A stretch of DNA of 64,000 nucleotides from DATBAK01 sp038240075 (GCA_038240075.1 JBBSEC010000007.1:1-64000), one strand, 5' to 3'. Counted from the stretch's first letter, positions 1 to 8,014 are shown. Program-made: numbers and translations. The notes: a model not told the origin generated them from the letters alone.

Positions 1-2
1 CA

Positions 3-689
3 ACGTTCACGAATGCGGCTCAGGGCACCATCGAGGTCTGCAAGAACGCCGCGGACGCCTCGACTGCGACGCAGTCGTTCCAGTTCTCGGTCAACGGTGG
101 TCCGGCGTTCTGGGTCCATGCGGGTCAGTGCTCGCTTCCGAACGCGGTGCCGGCAGGCAACGCGACCGTGTTGGAGATCGGCAAGGCCAACTTCCACCTC
201 GTGAGCGTCTCGGCCACCGGCCCGACCGGTGCCAGCCGCCTCGTTTCGGGAACGAACCCGGTGACCGTCTCGGCGCCGTACGGCGGTGTCGAGAACGAGA
301 CCGCGGTGACGTTCACGAACGCGGTGAACACCGGCCTGTTCAAGATCTGCAAGGTGAGCGGTGAGTCCACGTTGCAGGGCGTGCCGTTCACCTTCACCTA
401 CAGCTACACCGTCGGTGGGAGCACGACTCAGGGAACGGTGTACCAGGCGCCGGGCACGTGCTCGGGCCTGTTGGGCACCATCCCGGTGGTCGACCCCAAC
501 GGTGCGCCGATTGCGATCACCGTGACCGAAGCCGCCACGCCGACCGTTGCGGTCAGCAGCATCGTGGTGGCCAACGGCACGGCGACGGCAACGAACACCG
601 CAACCGGGACCGTCACGTTCCACCTGAACCAGGGTTTCGCGACGGTCACCTACACCAACGTGCGTACGGCCCCGCCGGTGGGCGTGTAA
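3..689 (+). CDS. Secreted/surface repeat protein, 3' end only
   Basis: The reading frame is open from the first bases of the window, so the start lies upstream and only about 228 C-terminal residues are visible. They form two and a half imperfect repeats of a beta-rich unit. Each unit begins with a Cys-Lys pair (IEVCKNA, then FKICKVS), has a second Cys near the middle (AGQCS, PGTCSG) and ends with a V-x-FTN or VTYTN strand. The composition is rich in Thr, Val, Ala and Gly with no membrane segment or LPXTG motif at the C-terminus, which fits an extracellular protein built from prealbumin- or SpaA-like modules. The paired cysteines per unit suggest disulfides, which implies export (inference). 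A strong terminator follows 50 bases after the stop. The exact family is not recognised. Confidence 0.75.
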   Translation, partial: TFTNAAQGTIEVCKNAADASTATQSFQFSVNGGPAFWVHAGQCSLPNAVPAGNATVLEIGKANFHLVSVSATGPTGASRLVSGTNPVTVSAPYGGVENETAVTFTNAVNTGLFKICKVSGESTLQGVPFTFTYSYTVGGSTTQGTVYQAPGTCSGLLGTIPVVDPNGAPIAITVTEAATPTVAVSSIVVANGTATATNTATGTVTFHLNQGFATVTYTNVRTAPPVGV

Positions 690-738
690 CCAGCGTTGGT
701 CAATAGCTCCGGGATCCAACCCGCCCAGGGGTGAAGGC

Positions 739-774
739 AGGGCCCCCGCCAAAAGGCGGGGGCCCTCCTTTTTT
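739..774 (+). terminator. Rho-independent terminator
   Basis: A 12-bp perfect stem (ag-ggcccccgcc / ggcgggggcc-ct) closes on an AAAA loop and is followed by a CCTTTTTT tract. It lies 50 bases after the stop of the surface repeat gene. It also sits just beyond the stop of the minus-strand gene that ends at 780, but the T-tract is only on the plus side, so it serves the plus-strand gene. Confidence 0.93.
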
Positions 775-779
775 CTCTG

Positions 780-1406
780 TCAGTCCTTCGCCGTCGATCG
801 TTGCGCCGTCGCGAGCCGTGCGAGCTCGTCGGCGCGGCGCAGGTCCTTGGGCCGGCCCGACGCTCGGCGCATGGCGACGAGGTCGGCGACCGACGCGTAG
901 TGAACCGTCACGCCGCGTTCACTGACCGCTTCCGCGCGGTCGAGCACGCCGACAATGTCGAGCGCGCCCCAGGGAAGCGCGAGCGTGCAGCAGTCACCCG
1001 ATGCGGCCGCGCTCTGGAACAACACCTTTGGCAGGGCGAACGCATCGATACCGAGCGCGAGCGGCGCGTGATCGTCGTCGAAGAGCGACGCGTCGACATC
1101 GGCGAACGCGGCAGCGAACCGCGCGGCCTCGCTGGGATCCCCGGACCACAACAGATCGAGATCGCCGGTCAACTCCTGCGAGCCGTGCAGGATGCCCGCG
1201 ACCTGCCCGATGACCACGCCGCGCGCCCCGTGACGATCCAGCGCCTCGAGCAGGATCATCGGTGCGAACCCGGCCGCGTCGTCACACTCGATCGTGCCGA
1301 CGACGTCGTCGGCATCGTCGTGCGAGACGCCCCGCGGTGGACGCGACCCGACGTGATCGCCGATGCGGTGCACCGCATCGCGCAGGCGCTCCAGCGGCGC
1401 GCCCAC
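780..1406 (-). CDS. Nucleotidyltransferase-fold protein
   Basis: A 208-residue soluble protein with a start of GTG at 1406. Residues about 65-85 carry a G-Q-V-A-G-I-L-H-G-S segment followed by DLDLLW. This is the helix-turn and paired-Asp strand expected of the pol-beta-like nucleotidyltransferase fold (MNT/AbiEii/DUF6036-type proteins). A C-terminal stretch (DLVAMRRASGRPKDLRRADEL) matches the common tail of these families, where the K-D-x-x-D pattern recurs. The gene starts 3 bases after the membrane glycosyltransferase gene, so the two are almost certainly co-transcribed. No HEPN or antitoxin partner lies beside it. The substrate cannot be told from sequence. Confidence 0.65.
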   Translation of the reverse strand: MGAPLERLRDAVHRIGDHVGSRPPRGVSHDDADDVVGTIECDDAAGFAPMILLEALDRHGARGVVIGQVAGILHGSQELTGDLDLLWSGDPSEAARFAAAFADVDASLFDDDHAPLALGIDAFALPKVLFQSAAASGDCCTLALPWGALDIVGVLDRAEAVSERGVTVHYASVADLVAMRRASGRPKDLRRADELARLATAQRSTAKD

Positions 1407-1409
1407 CGG

Positions 1410-2756
1410 TCAGCGCGTGACGCCGGCAGGGCGGCGCGCCACGACCAGGGCGCGGACGCCCGCGGCCGCGAGGATCGCGAGCAGCGGCACGATCGGAACC
1501 CGGTAGCGGGCACCGGTCTCGGCGCCGGCGGAGACGGCAACCACGTACACGACGAGGGAGATGACGAAGACCCAGAACATGCGCCACCGCGAGCGGAGCG
1601 CGACGACGGCACCAACGAGCGCGAACGCCCAGAGCAGAAGATTCCAGACGAACAGCACGCCGCTGAGCGCGTGCGACGAACGGACGTGCAGATATCGCCC
1701 GACCGTGTCGGCGCCCGGCCCGAAGATCTCCCGGGCCGCGCCCGCGGCCACGATCTTCGCCGTCTGGACCGGGTGCTTGGCCAGGATGTGCAGTCCCTTG
1801 CTGCTCATCTCGTCGTATCCGGGACCGTTGGCAAGGGGGTGCCGTACCGTGCAGTCCCAGAACGGCGGGCACTTGCCCGTCACGTCGGGACCGATTGCGG
1901 TGCATCCCAGCTTGCGCCGCTCCGCAGCGTTGGTCCTGCCGGCGAGTCTCGCTTCGACCGACGCCGCGTTGACGCAGTAGAGCGTGACCGCCGCGCTCCC
2001 CGACACCGACCACGAGTGGACGGCGTAGTGATTGCGGAGCTGCCATCCGCCGACCACCGCGACGATCGGCAGCAGGAACGCAAGGAACACGGCCACCAGC
2101 GCGCGCCGCGGGAGCGTCCGGAACTGGATCGCGAGCAACACGATCGCGACCAGCGGGAAGAACCATGTCGTCGGCCGGAACATCGTCGCGATGGCAATGA
2201 GCGCGCCGAGCGCGGCGACGTAGCGGATCGGGACCAGGTCGGGGCGACGAATGAACACGATCGCGGCGACGGCGACGATGGCGACGAGGAGCAGCGACGT
2301 CAGGCTCTCGGTGAGGATCGTTCCGGACAACGCGAACTGCAGCGGGTCGAGCGCGACGATCAGCGCCGCGACCAGGCCGGCCGTGGGCCCGAGGAGACGG
2401 CGAGCGACGAGCAGCGTGCCCAGCACCGTGAAGACGCTGAGCGTGGCCTGAATCGGGCTGATCGCCCACTGACTGTTCGTCACCCACAAGATCGCCGCCA
2501 GCACCGACGGGTACCCGGGAGTGCGAACGAAGATCGGCGTCGTGTTCTGAGGTGAGAGGTTGAACCGTGCGCTGTGAATGAACGCGCGAGCCGGACCGAG
2601 ATAGCCGGGCGTGTCACCGCTCGTCACCGCGGCCGGGTGCGCGTGCGCGATCCATGCCGCCCACGCGATGCGCGCCGCGAGCGCGGCGACGATGAGGGCG
2701 TAACACCAGAGTGCGCGGCGATCCAACCGCGCTGCCCGCTTCACGCCTGCCCCCAT
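1410..2756 (-). CDS. Polytopic membrane glycosyltransferase (GT-C / family 39 type)
   Basis: About 448 residues with roughly ten hydrophobic segments. The first (LWCYALIVAALAARIAW) is followed by a long extracytoplasmic loop with SGDTPGYLGPARAF, matching the place of the acidic catalytic D/E motif of GT-C enzymes that use polyprenyl-phosphate sugars. A second signature is the loop TPIFVRTPGYPSVLAAIL, where an R-x-P-x-Y-P pattern is typical of the PMT_2/GT39 family. The protein would sit in the cytoplasmic membrane and transfer a sugar to a cell-envelope acceptor; donor and acceptor are unknown. The ATG at 2756 is preferred over an upstream TTG at 2792. The nucleotidyltransferase-like gene follows after 3 bases. 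Confidence 0.7.
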   Translation of the reverse strand: MGAGVKRAARLDRRALWCYALIVAALAARIAWAAWIAHAHPAAVTSGDTPGYLGPARAFIHSARFNLSPQNTTPIFVRTPGYPSVLAAILWVTNSQWAISPIQATLSVFTVLGTLLVARRLLGPTAGLVAALIVALDPLQFALSGTILTESLTSLLLVAIVAVAAIVFIRRPDLVPIRYVAALGALIAIATMFRPTTWFFPLVAIVLLAIQFRTLPRRALVAVFLAFLLPIVAVVGGWQLRNHYAVHSWSVSGSAAVTLYCVNAASVEARLAGRTNAAERRKLGCTAIGPDVTGKCPPFWDCTVRHPLANGPGYDEMSSKGLHILAKHPVQTAKIVAAGAAREIFGPGADTVGRYLHVRSSHALSGVLFVWNLLLWAFALVGAVVALRSRWRMFWVFVISLVVYVVAVSAGAETGARYRVPIVPLLAILAAAGVRALVVARRPAGVTR

Positions 2757-2828
2757 CGGGGGAGTCTCACATGGCGCGTCGCGAATGGGCAATCGTCGTC
2801 GCGGCCGCCCCGCCCGGGCGCGAGGCCG

Positions 2829-3329
2829 CTACTGCGGACGGCGACGGCGCACCGGCTCGAGCGCGGTGATGTAGTCGGTGAGTCGCGTGGCGAGCTCGAT
2901 GATGAGCTCGCCGTCTCCGAGGTCCGGGTCGGGCCACGTCTCCGATACTCGACGCCACCGGTCGGCGCCGCCGAGGAACGGGCCGACCTCGGCCTCCTTG
3001 CCCAGCACGCGTCGCCACCTCTTCTCGTTCGCGAGCAGGTGTGCGATGACCGCGTCGTTCTCGACCGCCTTCGGATACTCCGAGTGGAAGCCCACTTCGA
3101 TCGCGAGGATGGTTGCGCGCGCGTCGGCGTCGCTCCCCACGACCTGCGCCTCGTAGTGCTCCCGAGGCGGCGTCACCGGGCCGAACCACACCTTGACGCC
3201 GTAGCGGTGCGCGCGATGGCGGTACTCGCCCAACTCCGGTGGCGCCAACCCGCGCAGCGCCTCACCGACCTCTTCGAACGCCGACGGCTCCACCCGCCCA
3301 GGCTGGTCGAACACCCCGCCGGTCGGCAA
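2829..3329 (-). CDS. Hypothetical protein, about 166 residues
   Basis: Not recognised. The product is soluble and acidic, rich in Glu, Trp and Arg, with no signal peptide or membrane segment. The C-terminal third (DGELIIELATRLTDYITALEP) looks helical, and the middle (EVGFHSEYPKAVENDAVIAHL) resembles a helical binding domain. The start is uncertain between TTG 3329 and GTG 3314; neither has a good Shine-Dalgarno. It begins 6 bases after the NTF2-like gene's stop, so it probably depends on that gene's transcript. The annotation rests on reading-frame length, codon bias and operon position only. Confidence 0.55.
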   Translation of the reverse strand: MPTGGVFDQPGRVEPSAFEEVGEALRGLAPPELGEYRHRAHRYGVKVWFGPVTPPREHYEAQVVGSDADARATILAIEVGFHSEYPKAVENDAVIAHLLANEKRWRRVLGKEAEVGPFLGGADRWRRVSETWPDPDLGDGELIIELATRLTDYITALEPVRRRRPQ

Positions 3330-3335
3330 CCGCGC

Positions 3336-3695
3336 TCACACGCCGTAACTGACCCGCACCTCGGACACGAGACCGTCGTCGCGCAAGGTCAGCGCCTCGG
3401 TCACGAGGATGTCGCGGTGATTGCGGTAGACGATCGTGACGTCGCCGACTCCCGTACAGACCTCGACGAGCGCAAACTGCAACCCCTCCGACGCCGCGAG
3501 CCCGTCCCGGTAGTACGACAAGACCTCGTCCTTGCCCCGCAACACTCCGTCGGAACCGGGGCGCAGCTGGCCGGCGACCGGCGAGTGGACGACGACATCG
3601 TCGGCGAAGTGCGCGACGACTCGCTCGGGGTCGTGCGCGTTCCACGCATCGAGCCACTCCTGAGCGACCTTGATGGCCTGGGCACGGTCGATCAC
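3336..3695 (-). CDS. SnoaL/NTF2-like domain protein
   Basis: A 119-residue protein with the SnoaL-like cone fold pattern: an N-terminal helix (AIKVAQEWLDAWNAHDPERVVAHFADDVVVHSP), a central GKDEVLSYYRDGL helix and C-terminal beta strands ending VSEVRVSYGV. Members are small isomerases, hydrolases or binding proteins, and the substrate cannot be inferred. A longer frame exists, but the GTG at 3695 is chosen because a strong AAGGAGG lies 7 bases before it. It is followed closely by the 166-residue hypothetical gene in the same direction. Confidence 0.75.
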   Translation of the reverse strand: MIDRAQAIKVAQEWLDAWNAHDPERVVAHFADDVVVHSPVAGQLRPGSDGVLRGKDEVLSYYRDGLAASEGLQFALVEVCTGVGDVTIVYRNHRDILVTEALTLRDDGLVSEVRVSYGV

Positions 3696-3795
3696 AGATG
3701 TTCCTCCTTCGATGACAGCGACGGCATTTCGATCGGCCTTTCGGTCGTGGATCCGCGACCGAGTGCGACGGCTGCGATGACGAGCCAGAGCGCGT

Positions 3796-4616
3796 TCACC
3801 GTAAATCACGGCCACGCGTGATGCGCACGCGCGACGGCGCCGAGCCCGGCACTGTCTCCGGCAAGGTCACCGTCACTCCCGGCACCGCTGGCACCAGCGC
3901 GTCGGCAACGCCGGCCGCCGCGAACGCCGGACGGACGGTCGAGGACGACTCCGTGAAGTGGGCCCAGCCGTCGACGTGAACCATGACCGTGCGCGGGCAA
4001 CCGAGGATGCGCACGGCTTCGGCCGCCATCGCGCTCGAGAGGGTCAGGTACTCGTCGCCGACCAGGGGCGACTTTGCGCCCCCCGCGAACAGCACGGCGA
4101 TATCGATCGGAGCGCAGCGTTCGGCGACGGCGCGAACGACCTCGAGCGATGCGTTGTCGCCGCTGACGTAGATCGTGGGGAGGTCATGGCCCGACAGGAC
4201 GAAGCCGATGACCGGACCGGTGAGGTGCTCCGTCCCGGCCGGTCCGTGCCGCGCGGGCGTGGCGGTCACCCGCACCGTCGCGCCGTCGGGGCGCGGGAGC
4301 TCGATCGACTCCCACGGTTGCAGCGCGGTCGCCGACCCACCCAGCCGGCCCGCGGCCGCGGCCGTCGTGAGCACCCGAGGGGCAGTCGCCAGGAATGCCC
4401 GACCGCGGCGGTCGAGGTTGTCGGGGTGCTGGTCGTGCGACAGCAGCACCGCGGCGACCGCGCCGACCTGCTCCGGCGTCCACGCGCCGGCGGCGGTCTT
4501 CACCAGCGTGCGCGTCCCGACCGGATACTCGCCGGGTGGGTCGAACGTCGGTCGACCAGAAGACGGATTCCGCCCAGATCGAGCACCGTGGTGGGCCCAC
4601 CGAGGACGGTGTACAT
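3796..4616 (-). pseudogene. Metallo-beta-lactamase-fold hydrolase, frameshifted near its N-terminus
   Basis: The frame from ATG 4616 reads MYTVLGGPTTVLDLGGIRLLVD and then fails. One base later, the neighbouring frame continues PTFDPPGEYPVG, as expected for this family (GGPT...LLTDPTFDPPG...). Adding a single base at about 4549-4551 would restore one 273-residue protein. Downstream it has the metal-binding LLSHDQHPDNLD motif (HxHxDN variant), a late GHDLPTIYVSGDN strand and a MVHVDGWAHF histidine near the end, all typical of UlaG/RomA-like members. It is either a real frameshift mutation or a sequencing/assembly error. The start overlaps head-to-head with the truncated AraC gene on the other strand. 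Confidence 0.8.
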
Positions 4617-4968
4617 CGACCAGGCCGTGCCGCCGAGCGCGACGCGCGACGATCTCTCCGATGTCCTCGACTATGCGGTCGGCCACCTCGGTGACGATCT
4701 CGAGGTCGACGACTTCGTCGCGCGGGCCCACATGAGCCGGCGTACGTTCGACCGCCGCTTCCGCTCGCGACTCGGCACGTCACCGCACCAGTGGCTGTTG
4801 CACCAGCGCATCCTGCACGCGCAGCGGTTGCTGGAGGACACCGACCGTGCCGTCGACGCGGTCGCGGCCGCCGCCGGCTTCGCCACCGCCATCACGATGC
4901 GTCCGCACTTTCGCCGCTTCGTCGGTATCAGTCCGCAGTCGTACCGGCGCAACTACCGATCGCCGTGA
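4609..4968 (+). CDS. AraC-family regulator, C-terminal HTH domain only (GlxA-like stub)
   Basis: About 119 residues covering just the linker and double helix-turn-helix of a GlxA-type regulator: DDLEVDDFVARAHMSRRTFDRRF (first HTH) and AVDAVAAAAGFATAITMRPHFRRFVGISPQSYRRNY (second HTH). The preceding QAVPPSATRDDLSDVLDYA matches the linker that normally follows a DJ-1/PfpI-like sensing domain of about 180 residues, but the DNA upstream is instead the N-terminal half of the metallo-hydrolase gene on the opposite strand. GTG 4609 or GTG 4627 could start it. It is either a truncated regulator still able to bind DNA or a remnant. It overlaps the next gene by 4 bases (GTGA). Confidence 0.6.
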   Translation: MYIDQAVPPSATRDDLSDVLDYAVGHLGDDLEVDDFVARAHMSRRTFDRRFRSRLGTSPHQWLLHQRILHAQRLLEDTDRAVDAVAAAAGFATAITMRPHFRRFVGISPQSYRRNYRSP

Positions 4969-5936
4969 CGGCGGAGAACGGCTGGGCCGCGCCGAACGCA
5001 CGCGCCGCGGTGGAGGGCTTGAACCGTGCGTTCGCGGTCGACGAAGTCCGCGTCGCGGTCGTCGCGATCGACGCGGACGGAACCGAGATTCGACTCAGTG
5101 AAGGTTCGACCGTCGACGCGCGCTTCGAGATTGGGTCGGTGACGAAGACGATGACGGCGACCGTGCTCGCGTCGCTGATCGGCGACGCGCAGATCGGTCT
5201 CGACGATCCGATCGGCCGGTGGCTCGCGGCAGGACCGAACGCGAGCATCACGGTCGGAGCGCTCGCAACGCACACTTCGGGGCTTCCGCGCCTCGCGCCC
5301 AACCACCGCGCGTTCGGCGCCAACCCGTACCGCCGCTTCACCGCGGAGCGCGCCGAGAAAGGCCTGCGCCGCGCGCGCCGGGCAACGGGCGCGGGCTTCG
5401 AATACTCCAACTTCGGCTATCTGCTGCTCGGCTTGATCCTCGAGCGGACGACGGGGCGTTCGTATCACGACCTGCTGACCGAACGGCTGCTCCAACCGTT
5501 GGCGATGACCGAATCCGGTGTTGGAGACACGGCTGCCGGCACCCGCATGACGGGATACGCCGCGGGGCGCGCGGTTGCGCACTGGGACCACGCGCTCCCC
5601 GGCGCCGGCGGCGTCGATACCAGCGCCGGCGACCTCGGCCGCTACCTGTCGGCGTGCCTGTCGCCGCGCGCAACCGCGCTCGGCACCGCGATCCGGCTGG
5701 CGCAGACGCCGCGCGTGCGCATCGACGAGCACCGCGAGATCGGGCTCGGCTGGATCACGCGCGACCGGCGCGTCCTCTGGCACAACGGTGGTACCGGCGG
5801 CTTCTCGGCGTCAGTGGGCATCGACCGCGACGCGCACCGAGCCATCGGAATCATGGTCAACGTCGACGGCGGATCCGTCGGCACGCTCGACGGTGCCGTC
5901 ACCCTCGCGCTCGCCGGCGGCGACGTCTCCCGTTAG
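4965..5936 (+). CDS. Serine hydrolase, class C beta-lactamase/D-Ala-D-Ala-peptidase fold
   Basis: A 323-residue enzyme with the three family motifs: SVTK (S-x-x-K, nucleophile and general base) at about residue 58, EYSNFGY (Y-x-N) near 145, and WHNGG (H-x-G) near 275. TFERTTGRSY-like and LLQPLAMTESG elements also match esterase/peptidase members. No signal peptide is seen from the chosen GTG 4965, so it may act in the cytoplasm as an esterase or amidase rather than on peptidoglycan. The start is chosen because it overlaps the AraC stop (GTGA) and all longer sequence is out-of-frame AraC shadow. Its stop overlaps the convergent DUF899 gene by 3 bases. Confidence 0.85.
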   Translation: MTAENGWAAPNARAAVEGLNRAFAVDEVRVAVVAIDADGTEIRLSEGSTVDARFEIGSVTKTMTATVLASLIGDAQIGLDDPIGRWLAAGPNASITVGALATHTSGLPRLAPNHRAFGANPYRRFTAERAEKGLRRARRATGAGFEYSNFGYLLLGLILERTTGRSYHDLLTERLLQPLAMTESGVGDTAAGTRMTGYAAGRAVAHWDHALPGAGGVDTSAGDLGRYLSACLSPRATALGTAIRLAQTPRVRIDEHREIGLGWITRDRRVLWHNGGTGGFSASVGIDRDAHRAIGIMVNVDGGSVGTLDGAVTLALAGGDVSR

Positions 5937-6697
5937 CGGTCGTACTCGTCGTGGCGACGCCACCAGAAACCGTTCTCATTGCGACCAAGCGGCGCGCGGT
6001 CGAGCCACTGGTACATGCCCCAGAGGCCGTCGAGCCCACGCGCGTACGCGGAGTAGGTGTGGTACACGACACCGTCCTCGAGCGTGAACGCGCTGACGCC
6101 GGGGCCTTCGCGCCGGTAGGTCGGCCAGTCCGTTCCCACGATGCTCGCGGCGAACTCGTCGAGGCCGGCGCGTTCGTCGCCGTCCGCCGGGCGAAGGTCG
6201 ACGGGCCGGAAGTTGTACTCGACGGCCCCCGACTCCCATTCCTCTTTCGTGTGCGCGGCCTGGAAGTCGTAGTTGAAGTCGCTGTCGAACGCCGACGCCC
6301 AGGGGAAGTGCCAGCCCATCCGCTGCTTGTACGCCTGCAGCTTCGCGAGCGGGGCCCGCGACACCGCGCAGAGCGTGACACCGTGATTCGCGAGGTGGAC
6401 GACGGACCCGTCGAAGCCATCCGCGATCGCCGAGCAGGACGGACAGCCGGCCGTGTAGTCGGGCCCGAACATGAAGTGATAGATGAGCAACTGCGAGCGT
6501 CCACCGAAGAGATCCGCGAGGGACGCCGTTCCGTCGTCGGTCTCGAAGCGGTAGTTCTTGTCGACCCGAACCCACGGCAACTCCTGCCGTTGCCGCGCGA
6601 GCTCGTCGCTCCGGTGGGTCAGCGCCTTCTCGGCCTCGAGCAGGTCGAGCCGGGCGGCAACCCACTCTTCACGGGTTCCGATCTTGTGGTCGGTCAC
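5933..6697 (-). CDS. DUF899 family thioredoxin-like protein
   Basis: A 254-residue cytoplasmic protein of the DUF899 family. N-terminal EEWVAARLDLLEAEKALTHRSDEL and RQELPWVRVDKNYRF lead into the core FGGRSQLLIYHFMFGPD followed by GCPSCSAIADGF, which carries a C-P-S-C pair in the thioredoxin-fold position. The tail GVVYHTYSAYARGLDGLWGMYQWLDRAPLGRNE is highly typical. The function is unknown; the family often travels with ArsR and AHSA1 genes, as here. GTG 6697 overlaps the stop of the SRPBCC gene (GTGA), so translation is coupled. Confidence 0.92.
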   Translation of the reverse strand: MTDHKIGTREEWVAARLDLLEAEKALTHRSDELARQRQELPWVRVDKNYRFETDDGTASLADLFGGRSQLLIYHFMFGPDYTAGCPSCSAIADGFDGSVVHLANHGVTLCAVSRAPLAKLQAYKQRMGWHFPWASAFDSDFNYDFQAAHTKEEWESGAVEYNFRPVDLRPADGDERAGLDEFAASIVGTDWPTYRREGPGVSAFTLEDGVVYHTYSAYARGLDGLWGMYQWLDRAPLGRNENGFWWRRHDEYDR

Positions 6698-7143
6698 TGG
6701 CTCTCGCCGTCGCTCGCGGGCCTGCGGTCGGGGCCCGGGTCGCCGCCCGTGACGCGCACCGCGAGCCGGTCGAGGTAATGCGCCCAACCGTTGCCGTGAT
6801 CGCCGAGCGCGTCTTCGGGCAGGCCCGAGTGCACGAGACGGACGAGGGTCTTGTCGCCCTCGGGATGGAGTGAGATCTCGATCGTCGTCGATCCGGGCGG
6901 GATCGGGTGGTCCTTCTCTTCCCAGCCGAAGGTGAAGACCACCTTCTCCATGGGAACGACCTCGACGTACTCCCCCGCCGACTGGAACTGACCGCCGACG
7001 AGCACCCGGTAGACACCGCCGGGCCGCGGGTCGATGTCGGCGACCGTGCCGTGCCACTGCAGGAGGTTGTCGGGTTCGGTGAGGAACGGCCAGATCGTCT
7101 CCGGTGTCGCCTCGATCATGATCTCGCGCACGAGCTGAGCCAT
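6694..7143 (-). CDS. SRPBCC (AHSA1/START-like) domain protein
   Basis: A 149-residue protein of the activator-of-Hsp90-ATPase homologue (AHSA1) family. It begins LVREIMIEATPETIWPFLTEP and has the LQWHGTVADIDPRPGGVYRV and YVEVVPMEKVVFTFGWE segments that form the curved sheet around a hydrophobic ligand pocket. The ligand is unknown. The ATG overlaps the ArsR stop (ATGA) and its own stop overlaps the DUF899 start, making a three-gene coupled operon. Confidence 0.9.
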   Translation of the reverse strand: MAQLVREIMIEATPETIWPFLTEPDNLLQWHGTVADIDPRPGGVYRVLVGGQFQSAGEYVEVVPMEKVVFTFGWEEKDHPIPPGSTTIEISLHPEGDKTLVRLVHSGLPEDALGDHGNGWAHYLDRLAVRVTGGDPGPDRRPASDGESQ

Positions 7144-7460
7144 CAGCGCTTCTCCTTGTCTTGTTGGGCGGCTTCGGCGACGTCACGCAGTCGCTCCAGC
7201 CCGGATGTCCAGAACTCGTCGAGGAACGCGAGCAGCTTCTTCATCTCGTTCCGATCCGCTCGGTACCAGCGACGCGTCCCGTCGCGGCGCTCGGTCACCA
7301 AGCCCGCCGTCTTCAGGACCGCGAGGTGCTGCGAGATCGCGGAACGGGTGACCTCGGTGAAGTGATCGGCGATCTCCGTGGCCGGCAGCTCGCGCAGCCA
7401 CACCAATCGGAGGATCTCCCGCCGCCGGGGTTCGGCCAACGCCTTGAGGGCAGCATCCAC
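7143..7460 (-). CDS. ArsR-family transcriptional repressor
   Basis: A 105-residue winged-helix protein. DAALKALAEPRRREILRLV opens the domain, the recognition helix is SAISQHLAVLKTAGLV, and the wing is TERRDGTRRWYRAD. There are no Cys pairs for metal sensing, which fits the ArsR subfamily paired with SRPBCC proteins rather than a metal sensor. GTG 7460 is the start. Palindromes overlap the region just upstream, so it probably represses its own operon. Confidence 0.93.
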   Translation of the reverse strand: MDAALKALAEPRRREILRLVWLRELPATEIADHFTEVTRSAISQHLAVLKTAGLVTERRDGTRRWYRADRNEMKKLLAFLDEFWTSGLERLRDVAEAAQQDKEKR

Positions 7461-7469
7461 CCGACGATT

Positions 7470-7490
7470 GTAAGCATCAGCTTACGTAAG
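7470..7490. promoter_or_regulatory. Overlapping palindromes, likely ArsR operator
   Basis: Two perfect inverted repeats overlap: GTAAGC-atca-GCTTAC (7470-7485) and CTTACGTAAG (7481-7490). They lie 10-30 bases before the ArsR GTG, where a repressor would block initiation. Binding is inferred from symmetry and position. Confidence 0.65.
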
Positions 7491-7645
7491 TGTCAACTAA
7501 ATCGCTACCTCGCGTATCTCGTTCGAAGGCACGGCGACGCCTGTCCGACAGGTGCTGCCGAATCCGTCCGGTGCTCACGCGTTCGTGAGCAAAACGGTTC
7601 GCAAGTGTCGTATTCGACTGCATCCGCATGTAATACGCTTCAGTC

Positions 7646-7775
7646 GTGGCCGAGCCGTTCGATGTCGATCTGCTCGACGACAGCGATCCGTTCGAGATCG
7701 ACGAAGTGTGGGAGTCCGATCGGATGTTACGAAGCCGCTGTGCACCTCGCTGATCAGTACCGGAGAGACCGATGA
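7646..7775 (+). pseudogene. Toxin gene remnant, N- and C-termini in different frames
   Basis: Frame 2 from GTG 7646 reads AEPFDVDLLDDSDPFEIDEVWESD and soon stops at 7753. The next frame then supplies SPIGCYEAAVHLADQYRRDR up to TGA 7775. In the actinobacterial toxin family it resembles, the VWESDP segment is followed by about 35 residues (a VLVVPLAPP-type strand) and then CRPIGCYEA...YR. The middle is missing here and the ends are out of frame, so an internal deletion has destroyed it. The stop overlaps the antitoxin start (ATGA), preserving the ancestral coupling. A TAATAC -10-like box lies at 7631. Family identity is from memory of motifs, not a search. Confidence 0.55.
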
Positions 7776-8014
7776 CAACTCCCCCGAAGAAGATGACCCG
7801 CAAGCAGGAGTACGACCACTACGCGAAGGCCAAGAACCAGACGCCGCAAGGCCCCGCGCGTCGACGCAAGCAGAACCTCACTGAGATGGTGCCCGTGCGC
7901 TTCGAAGCCGACGTGCTCGACGAGGTGCGCCGTCGCGCCGACGCCGACGACCGCTCCGTCTCCGCGTGGATCCGCCGCGCGGTCGAACAGGCACTACGCA
8001 AACCCGCGAGCTGA
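7772..8014 (+). CDS. Ribbon-helix-helix antitoxin-like protein
   Basis: An 80-residue basic protein. The C-terminal half (LTEMVPVRFEADVLDEVRRR) gives the beta strand and first helix, then a SVSAWIRRAVEQALR second helix of a ribbon-helix-helix domain. The N-terminal half (KKMTRKQEYDHYAKAKNQ) is a basic, disordered arm typical of antitoxins of this kind. It is translationally coupled to the dead toxin gene, so it now appears to be an orphan. Its 3' end overlaps the truncated excisionase fragment on the other strand. Confidence 0.75.
   Translation: MTTPPKKMTRKQEYDHYAKAKNQTPQGPARRRKQNLTEMVPVRFEADVLDEVRRRADADDRSVSAWIRRAVEQALRKPAS

Noticed and set aside
801..2555. 584-residue plus-strand open frame
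   Set aside because: Extremely Arg/Asp/Glu-rich and lies antisense to the membrane glycosyltransferase and nucleotidyltransferase-like genes, whose motifs are clear; it is a GC-bias shadow.
5219..6778. 519-residue plus-strand open frame
   Set aside because: Arg-rich, overlaps the serine hydrolase in another frame and is antisense to DUF899; no motif.
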